Assembly (NCBI GenBank): GCA_946481275.1
Contig: CAMLMV010000001.1
Span: 248,001-312,000 of the forward strand
Reading direction: 5' to 3'
Origin: an uncultured Massilia sp.
GTDB taxonomy: Bacteria > Pseudomonadota > Gammaproteobacteria > Burkholderiales > Burkholderiaceae
Length of the DNA stretch: 64,000 nucleotides
Of the stretch, positions 17,984 to 27,423 are shown in pieces (within the stretch, counting starts at the first letter, position 1; every line of letters begins with the position of its first letter). Position numbers and translations under genes: made by a program. Below the pieces are notes generated by a model. That model worked only from the letters and a program-made list of their open reading frames with translations, was not told the DNA's origin and did no database searches.

Positions 17984-18055
17984 GTCATTGTCGGGACGAA
18001 GGCCGCCCGGGTCCAGCTATACGAAGGGATATGACATCACACTAAAGTATGATAT

Positions 18056-18604
18056 TCAGCTCCGTTCGGCCTGGCGGGCGAGGTGTTCGCCGATGAACCA
18101 GCTCTGCAGTTCGTTGGCGCGCACGACCTGGCTGACGATCAGGTCGTTGCTGCCGTCGTCGCCGGCGTCGGACGCCGCGCGGGCCAGCGGCCTGGCGTCC
18201 AGCAGGACGGTCTCGTGGGCGCCGGCCAGGCGTTCCAGCTGGGCGTGGGCCGATTCGCGGCCGCGCGGGGCGCGCGCGATCGACGATTCGCCGGCGATGT
18301 CGCCGGCCAGCGCGAACGTCACGCCGCCCAGGGTCTGGATGCGTTCGGCGATGGCGTCCATGATCACGACCTGTTCTTCGTAGTGCTTGTCGAACAGCAG
18401 GTGCAGCTCGTAGAAGTTGGCGCCGGACGTCTGCCAGTGCGCCTTCTTGTACGCGTCGCGCAGCGCCATCGTGTGCGCCAGCAGGCGGTTCAGCGCGCGC
18501 ACGCTCTGCGAGCGCGTCTGCCCGGAGAGACCGATGCGCACGGGCGCCAGCGCGCCGAATTCCTGTACGACGCCGGCATTGTCCTGGGTATGTTGGTTGT
18601 CCAT
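18056..18604 (-). CDS. dps: Dps family ferritin-like DNA-protection protein
   Basis: 182 residues. Dps dodecamers oxidise and store iron and shield DNA during starvation or peroxide stress. The intersubunit ferroxidase set is intact: His in KKAHWQ (about 60), His in ELHLLF, and Asp and Glu in MDAIAERIQ. The N-terminal tail is polar. It is monocistronic, with the ATG in MDNQHTQ preceded by a weak GGGAGA. No OxyR or FNR box is obvious upstream. Confidence 0.92.
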   Translation of the reverse strand: MDNQHTQDNAGVVQEFGALAPVRIGLSGQTRSQSVRALNRLLAHTMALRDAYKKAHWQTSGANFYELHLLFDKHYEEQVVIMDAIAERIQTLGGVTFALAGDIAGESSIARAPRGRESAHAQLERLAGAHETVLLDARPLARAASDAGDDGSNDLIVSQVVRANELQSWFIGEHLARQAERS

Positions 18605-18697
18605 GGGAGACCTCGTGGTGGGAAATGGGATGACAGGCGGAGTCTATCCATCGCGCGCCGCGCGGGCACTGATCCAAAGGCCAGGCATTCCGGTGAC

Positions 18698-18913
18698 ATG
18701 ATGGTCTTCAGCCGCAGGAACGCCACGACCACCCATCCCGAGACCGGCGACGACGGCGGCGTGTACCGCCGCATCGCGCGCCTGGGTGGAGAGGAATTCG
18801 TGCTCGTGCCGGGCAGCCAGGACCGGCAGGCCGGGCTCGTGGATCTCGCGGACACGCGCCTGTATCGCGCCAAGGCAGCGGGGCGCAACCGCATTGCCGG
18901 CAGCGCCGGCTGA
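18698..18913 (+). pseudogene. Diguanylate cyclase (GGDEF) remnant with internal deletion
   Basis: The frame contains RLGGEEFVLVPG, the GGDEF signature strand, followed only about 13 residues later by ADTRLYRAKAAGRNR, the motif that ends GGDEF domains. In intact domains about 45-50 residues lie between the two. The helix-rich front half is also missing, so only 71 residues remain from about 160. The first ATG pair has no good ribosome site. It cannot make c-di-GMP. Confidence 0.75.
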
Positions 18914-18919
18914 CAGGAA

Positions 18920-19741
18920 TCAGGCGGCGGCCAGCGCACCCGGGCCGCGGCGGCGGCGTGCCACGCCGAGTGCGCCGAGGCCGAGGAACAGCAGGGCGGC
19001 GGTGCCCGGCAGCGGAACGTGCACGCCCATGGCGACGCCCTCGAGGACGTCGTTCTGGCACGTCTCGCCCCAGTGCATCGCGAACGAGCTGTAGTCCATC
19101 AGTTCCGAGCCGGCGAGGTTGATCGTGAACGTGAGGGCGCCGGTCGAGACGGCCCATTTGCCGGACAGGCCCGTGTACTTCACCGTCTTCGATGCGGTGT
19201 TGACCGCCGTTTCCTCGTTCTCGCGGTAGTTACAGTTCGTGCAGCTGATGTAGCTGTTCGAGTTGAGGATGTTCTGGGCGTTGGTGGCGCCGTTCAGGGC
19301 GTACATCTTGAAGTCGCCGCCCTTGTTGTTCCAGCGGTTATCGAGCGCGAAGCCGTAGTCCCAGACGGTGCCCTTGTTCGCGTTGTCGGTCCTGTATTGA
19401 GTGTCGCTCGTGCCGGCGGCGTTCCACGTGTCGGACAGGAACAGATCGCCGTAGCCGATGCCCTTGTAGGTCGCGCCGGTCAGGCCGTCCTTGCCCCAGC
19501 TCGCATTGACGCCCGCCTTGCCGGCGAAGTTCGTGTTGATCGTGATGGTCAGCACGCTCCCGGCACGCGTAATCGTCGCCTTGGAAATGTCGTACTGGGT
19601 GCCGCCGATGACGTCGGCGGCGCCCTGGTTGTCGTAGCCGTAATAGGCGGTGACGCCGGAGTCGGTGATGGTCGCGGCCCACCCCTGGCTGGCGCCGAGG
19701 ATGAATGCAGCCGATACGGCCAGCTTGATCGCTTTTTTCAC
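18920..19741 (-). CDS. PEP-CTERM sorting domain protein
   Basis: 273 residues, with a signal peptide (about 1-23, ending SQGWA) and a C-terminal PEP-CTERM tag: VPLPGTAALLFLGLGALG and then RRRR. Exosortase (EpsH/XrtA type) recognises the VPxPG motif, cuts the tag and exports the protein to the surface or exopolysaccharide matrix. The middle is a Ser/Thr/Asn-rich beta-type domain with a CTNC motif. GTG was chosen as start because GGGAGAG lies 5 bases upstream and gives a standard VKKAIK signal start. An ATG 24 bases upstream is possible. Confidence 0.85.
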   Translation of the reverse strand: MKKAIKLAVSAAFILGASQGWAATITDSGVTAYYGYDNQGAADVIGGTQYDISKATITRAGSVLTITINTNFAGKAGVNASWGKDGLTGATYKGIGYGDLFLSDTWNAAGTSDTQYRTDNANKGTVWDYGFALDNRWNNKGGDFKMYALNGATNAQNILNSNSYISCTNCNYRENEETAVNTASKTVKYTGLSGKWAVSTGALTFTINLAGSELMDYSSFAMHWGETCQNDVLEGVAMGVHVPLPGTAALLFLGLGALGVARRRRGPGALAAA

Positions 19742-19945
19742 AGACTCTCCCAAATATATACACATTGACCAGCTTCAATCGTCATCATGCCACAGATAAA
19801 TTTAACTTGTAAATAAATTATTTAATATCAATAAGAGCGGTGATCTTTTTGCAACGTGGTATCGCGAGCATTCCCAGTGGTTTTTGCTTGCCATAAACAG
19901 GCTTGCACCACGAAAATGCATCATTAATCTATAACAAGATCAGCG
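19742..19945. promoter_or_regulatory. AT-rich divergent promoter region of PEP-CTERM gene and prsT
   Basis: This spacer is distinctly AT-rich compared with the rest of the window, notably 19790-19840, as expected for two back-to-back promoters. PEP-CTERM loci are often controlled by the PrsK/PrsR system with sigma-54. I looked for GG-N10-GC spacing and did not find a convincing -24/-12 element; the nearest (TGGTTTTTGCTTGC) has the wrong spacing. Confidence 0.4.
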
Positions 19946-22735
19946 ATGCCGTCATTATCCTCCGCAACCCCGCGCGCCAGCCGCCTGGCGACCGTCCTCC
20001 TGGCAGTCTTTCTCACCGCGACGCTTCCCGCCTGCAACCAGAAGTCGGCGACCGAGCAGCGGGCCGAGGCAGCGCAATTGCGCGCGAAGGGGGATTTCCG
20101 CGGCGCGCTCATTGTTCTCAAGAACGCGCTGGACGCGGACCCGCGCAGCACGGACACGCGCTACCAGCTCGCGCAGGTCTACCTCGACCTGGGCGACAGC
20201 ACGACGGCCGAGAAGGAAGCCCGGCAGGCGCTGGACCGGGGCTATGCGCGCGGGCCGGCGCTGGCCGCGCTGGCCGCGGCGCTCGTGATGGAAGGCCAGC
20301 ACCAGAAGGCGCTGGACGAGACGGCCGGCGGGCCGGACGACCCGGGCCTGTCCATCGCGCGCGGCGACGCCTGTCTGGCCCTCCGCCGCAACGACGAGGC
20401 GCGCGCCGCCTACGAGCACGTGCTCGAGAAGCGTGCGGATGACCCGGCGGCCCTCGTGGGCCTGGGGCGGCTCGCGATTGTCGAAGGCCATGCCGATGCC
20501 GCGCATGGCTACGCGGACCGGATCCTGGCCCGCGATCCGCGCAACGTCGACGCGCTGATGTTCAAGGCCGACCTCGTGCGCGCGGGCGAGCATCCGGAGG
20601 CGGCGCTGGCGCTGTACGACCGCGTGCTGGCCGCCAGCCCGCAGCACCGCACGGCCCACGTGGAAAAAGCCTATCTCGCCATCGGCCTGCGCAAGCCGCA
20701 GATGGCGCAGGCGGAGCTGGACCTGGCCGCGAAGGGCGCGCCGGGCAGCCTGCTCGTCGCGTACACGCAGGCGCTGCTGTACTATACGACCGACAAGCCG
20801 GACGCTGCGCGCGACGTGCTGTACAAGGTGCTCAAGACCGTGCCCGACCACATGCCCAGCGTGCTGCTGGCCGGCGCCGTCGACCTGAAGCTGGGGTCGA
20901 ATTACCAGGCTGAGCAGCATTTCCGCCGCTACCTGGAACGCAATCCCACCAACGTGTACGCGCGCAAGATGCTGGCGCAGGCGCTGATCGGTTCCGGCCA
21001 CGGGGACGAGGCGCGGACCGTGCTGGAACCCGTGCTGGATGCGCGCCAGGCCGACGCCGAAGTGCTGGCGCTGGCCGCCGACGCCAACCTGAAGGCGCAC
21101 CGCTATGACCAGGCCGCCGACCTGTTCGCGCGCGCCAGTGCGCTCGACGGCGCGTCGGCCACGCTGCGCACGGGCCTCGGACTGGCGCGGCTGGGCGCGG
21201 GCGCGACCGACGATGCGATACGCGAGCTGCAAGCGGCGGCGGCGCTCGACAGGAATTCTCCGGAGGCCGTGGAAGCCCTCGTGCAGGCGAACCTGCGCCT
21301 GGGCCGGCGCGACGCCGCCCTCGACGCGGCGCTCGCGCTGGAGCGCGCCCAGCCCGACAAGCCGCTGGCCCACGCCCTCAAGGGCCAGGTACTGGCGGCC
21401 CAGGGCAAGGCGGACGCCGCCCGGGCGAGTTTTGCGCGGGCCCTGCAGCTCGATCCGGGCTACTACCGCGCCGCGGCGAGCCTGTCGCAACTGGCGCTCG
21501 ACGCCGACCAGCCGGCGCAGGCGCGCCAGGTGCTGGTCGACTTTTTGGCGAAGAACAGGAAAAGCGTGGCCGCGATGGACGGCCTGGCGACGCTGGCCGA
21601 GCGCCGCCACGACAGTGCCGAGGTGACGCGCTGGCTGGAACAGGCCGCCGCCGTCGACCCGCAGGCGATCGGGCCCGGCGTCGACCTGTGCGCGCACTAC
21701 CTGCGCACGGGCCAGGCGGACAAGGCGCTGGAGCTGGCGCGCCGCCTGCAGGTGAACCATCCGGAAAACCCCGACCTGCTGGACCTGCGCGGCAAGGCCG
21801 AGCTGGCACGTGGCGACCTCCCGGCCGCGCTGGAATCGTACAAGCAGCTCGCGCAGGCGCTGCCGCGGTCCGCGCCGGCGCTGATGCAGGTGGCCGCGCT
21901 GCGCCTCGTGATGAACAACACGACGCAGGCCGAGGACGACCTCAAGAGCGTGCTGGCGATCCAGCCCGACTTCCCGTCGGCGCAGCTGGAACTGGCCGCG
22001 CTGTACGTGCGCAAGGGCTCGCACGACCTCGCGCTGATGGTGGCCGAGCGCATGCAGAAGCAGCATCCGCAGGGCGCGGCCGGGTACCAGCTGCAGGGCG
22101 ACATCCTGATGGCCAAGCACCAGCCGGGCGCCGCGCTGGCCGCGTTCGAACGCGCGTCCGCGCTGCATGCGACGAACGAACTCGCGATCAAGATCGACAA
22201 CGCGCTGCGCCAGGCCGGCCGCGTGCCGGAGGCGGACAGCCGGCTGGCGAAGTGGCTCGCGGGGCATCCCGACGACGTGCGCGTGCTCGCGTACCGCGCG
22301 CAGACGTGGATGGGCGCGAACGACTTCAAGCGGGCCGCGGCCCAGCTGGAAGACGTGCTCAAGCGCCAGCCCGGCAACCCCGTCGCGCTGAACAACCTTG
22401 CCTTGTGTTATCAGTCGCTGGGCGACGCACGCGCGGAGGCGACGGCCGAAGCGGCGCTCAAGGGTGCTCCGAAGCGTCCCGATGTGATGGACACGCTGGC
22501 CTGGATCCTCGTCGGCAAGGGCGACGCGGCCCGCGCCGTGGCCTTGCTGCGCGACGCGCAGGCGCTGGCACCGAAGGCGCGCGACATCCGCTACCACCTG
22601 GCGGCGGCGCTGGCCGCGAGCGGCGACAAGGCCGGGGCACGCAAGGAACTCGACGGCCTGTTTGCCGGGGACATGCGGTTTGCGCAGGCGGACGAGGCGC
22701 GCAAGCTGATGGAGAAGCTCAGGACGGGCGGCTGA
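19946..22735 (+). CDS. prsT: PrsT-like TPR-repeat lipoprotein of the PEP-CTERM/exosortase system
   Basis: 929 residues. The signal peptide ends in a lipobox-like LPAC with Cys about residue 30, so it is probably a lipoprotein. The rest is a solenoid of about 20 or more TPR units (for example GDFRGALIVLKNALDADP, NPVALNNLALCYQSLGDA). Length, lipobox and opening (NQKSATEQRAEAAQLRAKGDFRGAL) fit PrsT, encoded near exosortase and EPS genes. It lies divergent from a PEP-CTERM protein, as expected. The usual companions (exosortase, prsK, prsR) are not in this window. Confidence 0.85.
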   Translation: MPSLSSATPRASRLATVLLAVFLTATLPACNQKSATEQRAEAAQLRAKGDFRGALIVLKNALDADPRSTDTRYQLAQVYLDLGDSTTAEKEARQALDRGYARGPALAALAAALVMEGQHQKALDETAGGPDDPGLSIARGDACLALRRNDEARAAYEHVLEKRADDPAALVGLGRLAIVEGHADAAHGYADRILARDPRNVDALMFKADLVRAGEHPEAALALYDRVLAASPQHRTAHVEKAYLAIGLRKPQMAQAELDLAAKGAPGSLLVAYTQALLYYTTDKPDAARDVLYKVLKTVPDHMPSVLLAGAVDLKLGSNYQAEQHFRRYLERNPTNVYARKMLAQALIGSGHGDEARTVLEPVLDARQADAEVLALAADANLKAHRYDQAADLFARASALDGASATLRTGLGLARLGAGATDDAIRELQAAAALDRNSPEAVEALVQANLRLGRRDAALDAALALERAQPDKPLAHALKGQVLAAQGKADAARASFARALQLDPGYYRAAASLSQLALDADQPAQARQVLVDFLAKNRKSVAAMDGLATLAERRHDSAEVTRWLEQAAAVDPQAIGPGVDLCAHYLRTGQADKALELARRLQVNHPENPDLLDLRGKAELARGDLPAALESYKQLAQALPRSAPALMQVAALRLVMNNTTQAEDDLKSVLAIQPDFPSAQLELAALYVRKGSHDLALMVAERMQKQHPQGAAGYQLQGDILMAKHQPGAALAAFERASALHATNELAIKIDNALRQAGRVPEADSRLAKWLAGHPDDVRVLAYRAQTWMGANDFKRAAAQLEDVLKRQPGNPVALNNLALCYQSLGDARAEATAEAALKGAPKRPDVMDTLAWILVGKGDAARAVALLRDAQALAPKARDIRYHLAAALAASGDKAGARKELDGLFAGDMRFAQADEARKLMEKLRTGG

Positions 22736-22736
22736 C

Positions 22737-23309
22737 TTACGGCCCGGGCGTCCAGCCCAGCCGTTCTTCGATGACGCCGCGGTACAACGTCCGGATATCC
22801 TGCGGAATCCGGCGCACGTATTCCTCGGCCTTGGCCCGCTCTTCCCCTTCCAGGCCCGCCAGCAGCGCAACCGCCTCGTGCGGGCTGGGCGCCCGTTCGC
22901 TCACGCCGGCAAACTTGGCCGGCAGCGCCGTCCACACGGCCGCATCGACATCTCGCGCCTTCATCCAGTCCGCGATGCAGGCCACGATGGCCGGCGGCGT
23001 CGGCGCGGGCAGGCCCGGCGGCACCGGGTCGGGCAGGCTGCCCACCCATTGCGGATACTCGGGCCGGATCTTCTCGCGCTGGCGCAACATCTCGCGCGCT
23101 TCGTGGATGTCGCCGGTCTCCAGCCGCGCCCAGCGTGTGGGCACGGGCGGCGCGGGCGCGTGCAGCACGAGGGCCAGTTCCGCGCTGTCGTCGCTGTCGC
23201 GCACGAATTCCAGCGGCAGGGTGGGGCCGTCCGGCTGCCAGCCTGACGCCAGCTTCAACGGTCCGGGTTCCCAGATCAGCGAACCCCAGGCGATGCAGGC
23301 GATCTTCAC
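22737..23309 (-). CDS. Conserved hypothetical protein, possible gamma-glutamylcyclotransferase-like
   Basis: 190 residues. It opens with KIACIAWGSLIWEPG; the W-G-S-L-(I/V)-W-x-P start is shared by a widespread bacterial family of unknown function that loosely recalls gamma-glutamylcyclotransferase (AIG2-like) folds, which begin with a Y-G-S-L motif. No signal peptide or membrane helix. The GTG start is preceded by GGAAAGGA; a longer ATG start adds 20 residues without homology-like character. Function not assigned. Confidence 0.7.
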   Translation of the reverse strand: MKIACIAWGSLIWEPGPLKLASGWQPDGPTLPLEFVRDSDDSAELALVLHAPAPPVPTRWARLETGDIHEAREMLRQREKIRPEYPQWVGSLPDPVPPGLPAPTPPAIVACIADWMKARDVDAAVWTALPAKFAGVSERAPSPHEAVALLAGLEGEERAKAEEYVRRIPQDIRTLYRGVIEERLGWTPGP

Positions 23310-23436
23310 GATACGGTCCTTTCCACAAACGAGCCCGACCGGACCATTGTAGCGGGACGCGCGTAACATACTGTATCGTTACCGTGCGCCGTATGCGGCG
23401 GAGGTTTCCCGTCATTCATTCCTGCGAGGAGACGAC

Positions 23437-24960
23437 ATGGACGAGACCGAAGTATTGATCGCGGGCGCCGGACCGACCGGCCTCGTGCTGGCCCTCTGGC
23501 TCGTGCGCCAGGGTATCAAGGTGCGGATCGTGGACAGCGGCGCGGGGCCCGGCACGAGCTCGCGCGCGATGGCCGTGCAGGCGCGCACGCTGGAACTGTA
23601 CCGCCAGCTCGACCTGGCGGACGAGATCGTGGAAGGCGGCCTGCGCAACCCGGCCATCAACCTGTGGGTGAAGGGGGAACGGCGCGCGCGCCTGTCCTTC
23701 CGCGACGCCGGCCGCGAACTGACGCCGTATCCGTTCGTGCTGATCTATCCGCAGGACCGCCACGAGCGCGTGCTGGTGCGCCGCCTGGAAGAGGCGGGCG
23801 TGACGGTCGAGCGCAATACCGAGCTGCTCGGCTTCGAGCAGGATGCCGCCGGGGTGACGGCCAGGGTGCGCGGTCCGGCCGGCGAATCGGCGTGCCGGGC
23901 CGCGTGGCTGGCGGGCTGCGACGGCGCCCATTCCGTCGTGCGCCACCAGCTGGGCACCGGGTTCGAGGGCGGCACGTACCAGCACACTTTTTATGTGGCC
24001 GACGTGGGCGTCTCCGGGCCGGCGGCGAACGGGGAGATCCATGTGTCGCTCGAGGACGGGGATTTCGCCGCGCTGTTCGCCTACGACCTGCGGGGCAACG
24101 CCCGGCTGATCGGCGCCGTGCGCGACGCCGAGGTCGGCGCAGGCCATGCGCTGGGGTTCGACGACGTGCGCCAGCGCGCCATCACGAGCCTCGGCTTGAA
24201 GATCGACCGGGTGAACTGGTTCTCGACCTACCGCGTGCACCACCGCGTGACGGGGCATTACCGGTCCGGGCGCGCACTTCTGCTCGGCGACGCGGCCCAC
24301 GTCCACAGCCCGGCCGGCGGCCAGGGCATGAACACCGGGATCGGCGACGCGATCAACGTCGCGTGGAAGCTGGCCCACGTGCTGCGCGGCCGCGCGCCGG
24401 AGACGCTCATCGACACGTACGAGACCGAGCGCAAGGCGTTCGCCCAGCGGCTCGTGGAGACGACGGACCGCGCGTTCTCGTTCGTCGTCGCCGAGGGCGG
24501 GTTTGCCGACTTCGTGCGCACGCACATCGCGCCCCTGTTCGCATCGGCCGCGTACGGCATCGAACCGATCCGGGCGTTCATGTTCCGCGTGCTGTCGCAG
24601 ATGGGCATCCATTATCCCGACAGCGCCCTGTCCGTCGGGAGCGCGGGCCACGTGCGCGGCGGCGACAGGCTGCCGTGGACGGGCTATGGCGGCGGCCCGG
24701 ACAACCACGCGCCGTTGTCGGCGATCGCGTGGCAGGTGCACGTGTACGGCGAGGCGGCGCCGGCGCTGCAGACCTGGTGCGCCGGACGCGGCATCGCCCT
24801 GTACCGCTACGACTGGTGCGACGCCTGCCAGGCGGCCGGCCTCGTGCGCGACGCGGCCTACCTCGTGCGGCCGGACACCTATGTCGCGCTGGTGGACCGG
24901 GCCGGGGAGCGGGATACGCTGGAGGCGTATTTCACGGAGCGCGGCATTCACCCAGCCTGA
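23437..24960 (+). CDS. FAD-binding aromatic-type monooxygenase
   Basis: 507 residues of the PheA/TfdB/MhpA group of class A flavoprotein hydroxylases. Seen: the Rossmann dinucleotide motif [13 protein letters not shown] (about 10-22), the DG motif ([14 protein letters not shown], about 162-175) and the GD motif for FAD ribityl ([21 protein letters not shown], given as its parts LLLGDAAH and GGQGMN, about 284-304). Such enzymes hydroxylate aromatic or polyketide rings with NAD(P)H and oxygen. It stands alone, so the substrate is unknown. GAGGAGACGAC precedes the ATG. Confidence 0.9.
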   Translation: MDETEVLIAGAGPTGLVLALWLVRQGIKVRIVDSGAGPGTSSRAMAVQARTLELYRQLDLADEIVEGGLRNPAINLWVKGERRARLSFRDAGRELTPYPFVLIYPQDRHERVLVRRLEEAGVTVERNTELLGFEQDAAGVTARVRGPAGESACRAAWLAGCDGAHSVVRHQLGTGFEGGTYQHTFYVADVGVSGPAANGEIHVSLEDGDFAALFAYDLRGNARLIGAVRDAEVGAGHALGFDDVRQRAITSLGLKIDRVNWFSTYRVHHRVTGHYRSGRALLLGDAAHVHSPAGGQGMNTGIGDAINVAWKLAHVLRGRAPETLIDTYETERKAFAQRLVETTDRAFSFVVAEGGFADFVRTHIAPLFASAAYGIEPIRAFMFRVLSQMGIHYPDSALSVGSAGHVRGGDRLPWTGYGGGPDNHAPLSAIAWQVHVYGEAAPALQTWCAGRGIALYRYDWCDACQAAGLVRDAAYLVRPDTYVALVDRAGERDTLEAYFTERGIHPA

Positions 24961-24964
24961 GCCC

Positions 24965-24994
24965 CCGTCGTTCCCGCTTCCGCGGGAAGGACGG
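24965..24994. repeat. Imperfect 12-bp hairpin between convergent genes
   Basis: CCGTC-G-TTCCCGC, a TTCC loop, then GCGGGAA-G-GACGG. All 12 pairs match and only one G-G is unpaired. It resembles the TTCCCGCG...CGCGGGAA extragenic palindromes spread through betaproteobacterial genomes. It sits exactly between the converging monooxygenase and metE ends, the place for a bidirectional terminator, although there is no long T-run. Confidence 0.6.
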
Positions 24995-24996
24995 TG

Positions 24997-27327
24997 TTAC
25001 GCGGCGCGCGCCTGTCCGCCATCCGCTTCATCCCTCAACAGCCGTGCCGCCGCCACCATGTTGCGCAGCGCCGCTTCCGTCTCCGGCCAGGCCCGCGTCT
25101 TGAGGCCGCAGTCCGGATTCACCCACAGCCGGTCGGCCGGGACGACGGCGCTCGCCTTGCGCAGCAGGCGCACCATGTCGGACGTCGCCGGCACGCGCGG
25201 GGAGTGGATGTCGTACACGCCCGGACCGATCTCGTTCGGGTAGGCGAACGCGCCGAAGCCGGCCAGCAGTTCCATGTCCGAGCGGCTCGTCTCGATCGTG
25301 ATCACGTCCGCGTCCAGCGCGGCGATGGCCGGCAGGATGTCGTTGAACTCCGCGTAGCACATGTGGGTGTGGATCTGCGTCGTGTCCGCGACGCCGCTCG
25401 CGGCGATGCGGAATGCGCGGCCGGCCCAGTCGAGGTACGCGTCGCGGCTCGCGCGGCGCAGCGGCAGGCCTTCGCGCAAGGCCGGCTCGTCGATCTGCAC
25501 GATACCGATGCCGGCCCGTTCCAGGTCCGTGACTTCGGCGCGGATCGCCAGCGCGATCTGGGCGCAGGTGAGGGCGCGCGGCTGGTCGTCGCGCACGAAC
25601 GACCACTGCAGGATCGTGACGGGGCCCGTCAGCATCCCTTTCATCGGCCGCGGCGTAAGGCTTTGCGCGTACGCCGTCCATGCCACCGTCATGGGCGCGG
25701 GACGGGCCACGTCGCCGTACAGGACGGGCGGCTTCACGCAGCGCGAGCCGTACGACTGCACCCAGCCGTTGGCGCTGAACGCAAAGCCGTCCAGCTGCTC
25801 GCCGAAATACTCGACCATGTCGTTGCGCTCGGCCTCGCCGTGCACGAGGACGTCCAGCCCGAGCGCTTCCTGCACGCGCACCGCGTGGGCGATCTCCGCG
25901 CGCATCGCGCTGTCGTAGGCAGCGTCCGCGAGGTCGCCGCGGCGCCACGCCGCACGCGCGGCCCGGATCGCGGGGGTCTGCGGGAACGAACCGATCGTCG
26001 TCGTGGGGAACGCGGGCAGGTCGAAGCGGGCGCGCTGCACCGCCTGGCGCTGCGCGAACGGGGCGGCGCGGCGGTCGGCGTCGGGCGGCAGCGCGGCCAG
26101 GGTGGCGGCCACGTCGGGACGCGACACGCGCGGGCTGGCGCGGCGGGCGGCCAGTGCGGCGCGGGCGGCGGCGAGATCCATCGCGACGGCCCGTTCGCCG
26201 CCGGTCAACGCCTGTTTCAGGATGCGCAGTTCGTTGAGCTTTTCGCGGGCGCCGGCCAGCCAGGTGCGCAGTTCGGCGTCGAGGGCCATGTCGTGCGCGA
26301 GCGTGAACGGCACGTGCAGCAGCGAGCAGGAAGGCGCGAGCCACACCGCGCCGGGGCGGCGCTCGAGCACGGGACGCAGGCGTTCCAGGCAGGCATCGAG
26401 ATCGGCGCGCCAGATGTTGCGGCCGTCCACGATGCCGACCGACAGCACCTTGTGCCCGGGCAGCCAGTCCGCGACGGGGCGCAGCTCTTCCGGCGCGCGC
26501 ACGCCGTCCACGTGCAGGCCCGCGACGGGCAGCTTGCAGGCGAGGCTCAGGTTTTCCTGCAGCGGCGAGAAATACGTGGCCAGCAGCAGCGGCACGCCCG
26601 CGCCGTGCAGCAGGTGGTAGGCCCGCTCGAACGCGAGCGACCAGTCGCCCGGCAGGTCCAGGCCGAGGATCGGTTCGTCCAGCTGCACCCATTCCGCACC
26701 CGCCGCCTTCAGGCGGGCCAGCAGGTCGCAGTACAGCGGCAGCAGGGATTCCAGCAGCGCGAGGCGGTCGGCGCCGTCCTTCGCCTTGCCCAGCCACAGG
26801 AACGACAGGGGGCCGACCAGCGTGACCTTGACGGCGTGGCACAGCGCGCGGGCCTGTGCCACCTGGTCCAGCAGGCGGTCGGGCGCCAGTGCGAAACGGG
26901 TCGCGGCGTCGAATTCCGGCACGAGGTAGTGGTAGTTCGTGTCGAACCACTTCGTCATTTCCAGTGCCGGCTTGCCGTGCGATGTGTGGCCGCAGCCGCA
27001 ATCGTCGTGCGCTTCCGTTGCCACGCCGCGCGCCAGAGTAAACAGTCGCTGCAGCGGCGTTTCCGTGCCCGTGAAGCCGAAGCGCGCCGGGGCACAGCCG
27101 AACAGCAGCACGTGGTCGGCCACCTGGTCGTAGAACGCGAAATCGCCCACGCTGACGAAGTCCAGGCCTGCCGCCCGCTGGTCGGCCCAGTGGCGCGCGC
27201 GCAGGTCGGCGGCGACGGCTTCCAGCGCGGTCTCGTCGATCTCGCCGCGCCAGTGACGCTCCAGCGCGTATTTCAGTTCGCGCTGGGCGCCGATACGGGG
27301 ATAGCCGAGAATATGAGTTTTGATCAT
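24997..27327 (-). CDS. metE: Cobalamin-independent methionine synthase
   Basis: 776 residues, full length. MetE moves the methyl group of 5-methyltetrahydropteroyl-triglutamate to homocysteine. The zinc ligands are intact: His 655 and Cys 657 in HTHMCYAEF, Glu 679 in TIETS, and Cys 740 in NPDCGLKTR. Their spacing (2, 24 and 85 residues) equals that of E. coli MetE. The N-terminal ILGYPRIG segment is typical. It is divergent from a LysR gene that is very likely its activator metR. Confidence 0.97.
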   Translation of the reverse strand: MIKTHILGYPRIGAQRELKYALERHWRGEIDETALEAVAADLRARHWADQRAAGLDFVSVGDFAFYDQVADHVLLFGCAPARFGFTGTETPLQRLFTLARGVATEAHDDCGCGHTSHGKPALEMTKWFDTNYHYLVPEFDAATRFALAPDRLLDQVAQARALCHAVKVTLVGPLSFLWLGKAKDGADRLALLESLLPLYCDLLARLKAAGAEWVQLDEPILGLDLPGDWSLAFERAYHLLHGAGVPLLLATYFSPLQENLSLACKLPVAGLHVDGVRAPEELRPVADWLPGHKVLSVGIVDGRNIWRADLDACLERLRPVLERRPGAVWLAPSCSLLHVPFTLAHDMALDAELRTWLAGAREKLNELRILKQALTGGERAVAMDLAAARAALAARRASPRVSRPDVAATLAALPPDADRRAAPFAQRQAVQRARFDLPAFPTTTIGSFPQTPAIRAARAAWRRGDLADAAYDSAMRAEIAHAVRVQEALGLDVLVHGEAERNDMVEYFGEQLDGFAFSANGWVQSYGSRCVKPPVLYGDVARPAPMTVAWTAYAQSLTPRPMKGMLTGPVTILQWSFVRDDQPRALTCAQIALAIRAEVTDLERAGIGIVQIDEPALREGLPLRRASRDAYLDWAGRAFRIAASGVADTTQIHTHMCYAEFNDILPAIAALDADVITIETSRSDMELLAGFGAFAYPNEIGPGVYDIHSPRVPATSDMVRLLRKASAVVPADRLWVNPDCGLKTRAWPETEAALRNMVAAARLLRDEADGGQARAA

Positions 27328-27423
27328 GTTATTGCCTCATCTGGATGAATATGTCTTGTCATCATCGATGAGCGACGGGCATAATTCAAACGAATTATTT
27401 TTCTGTCCAGATGAATTCCGCTC
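27328..27423. promoter_or_regulatory. Divergent metE / metR operator region
   Basis: Only 96 bases separate the genes. Three GATGA-type elements occur: TCATC-TG-GATGA (27337-27348), TCATC-ATC-GATGA (27359-27371) and a half copy CCAGATGAAT (27407-27416). The first two centres lie about 22 bases apart, two helical turns. TAATTC-AAAC-GAATTA (27382-27397) is a perfect palindrome. MetR proteins bind two adjacent sites at metE. Which of these repeats is the true site is inference. Confidence 0.6.

Noticed and set aside
19860..19910. Sigma-54 promoter for prsT or the PEP-CTERM gene
   Set aside because: TGG and TTGC elements exist, but the GG to GC distance is 9 or 5, not 10 bases.
19955..22870. A 971-codon frame opposite prsT
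   Set aside because: prsT has TPR periodicity and a lipobox; the antisense frame has none.
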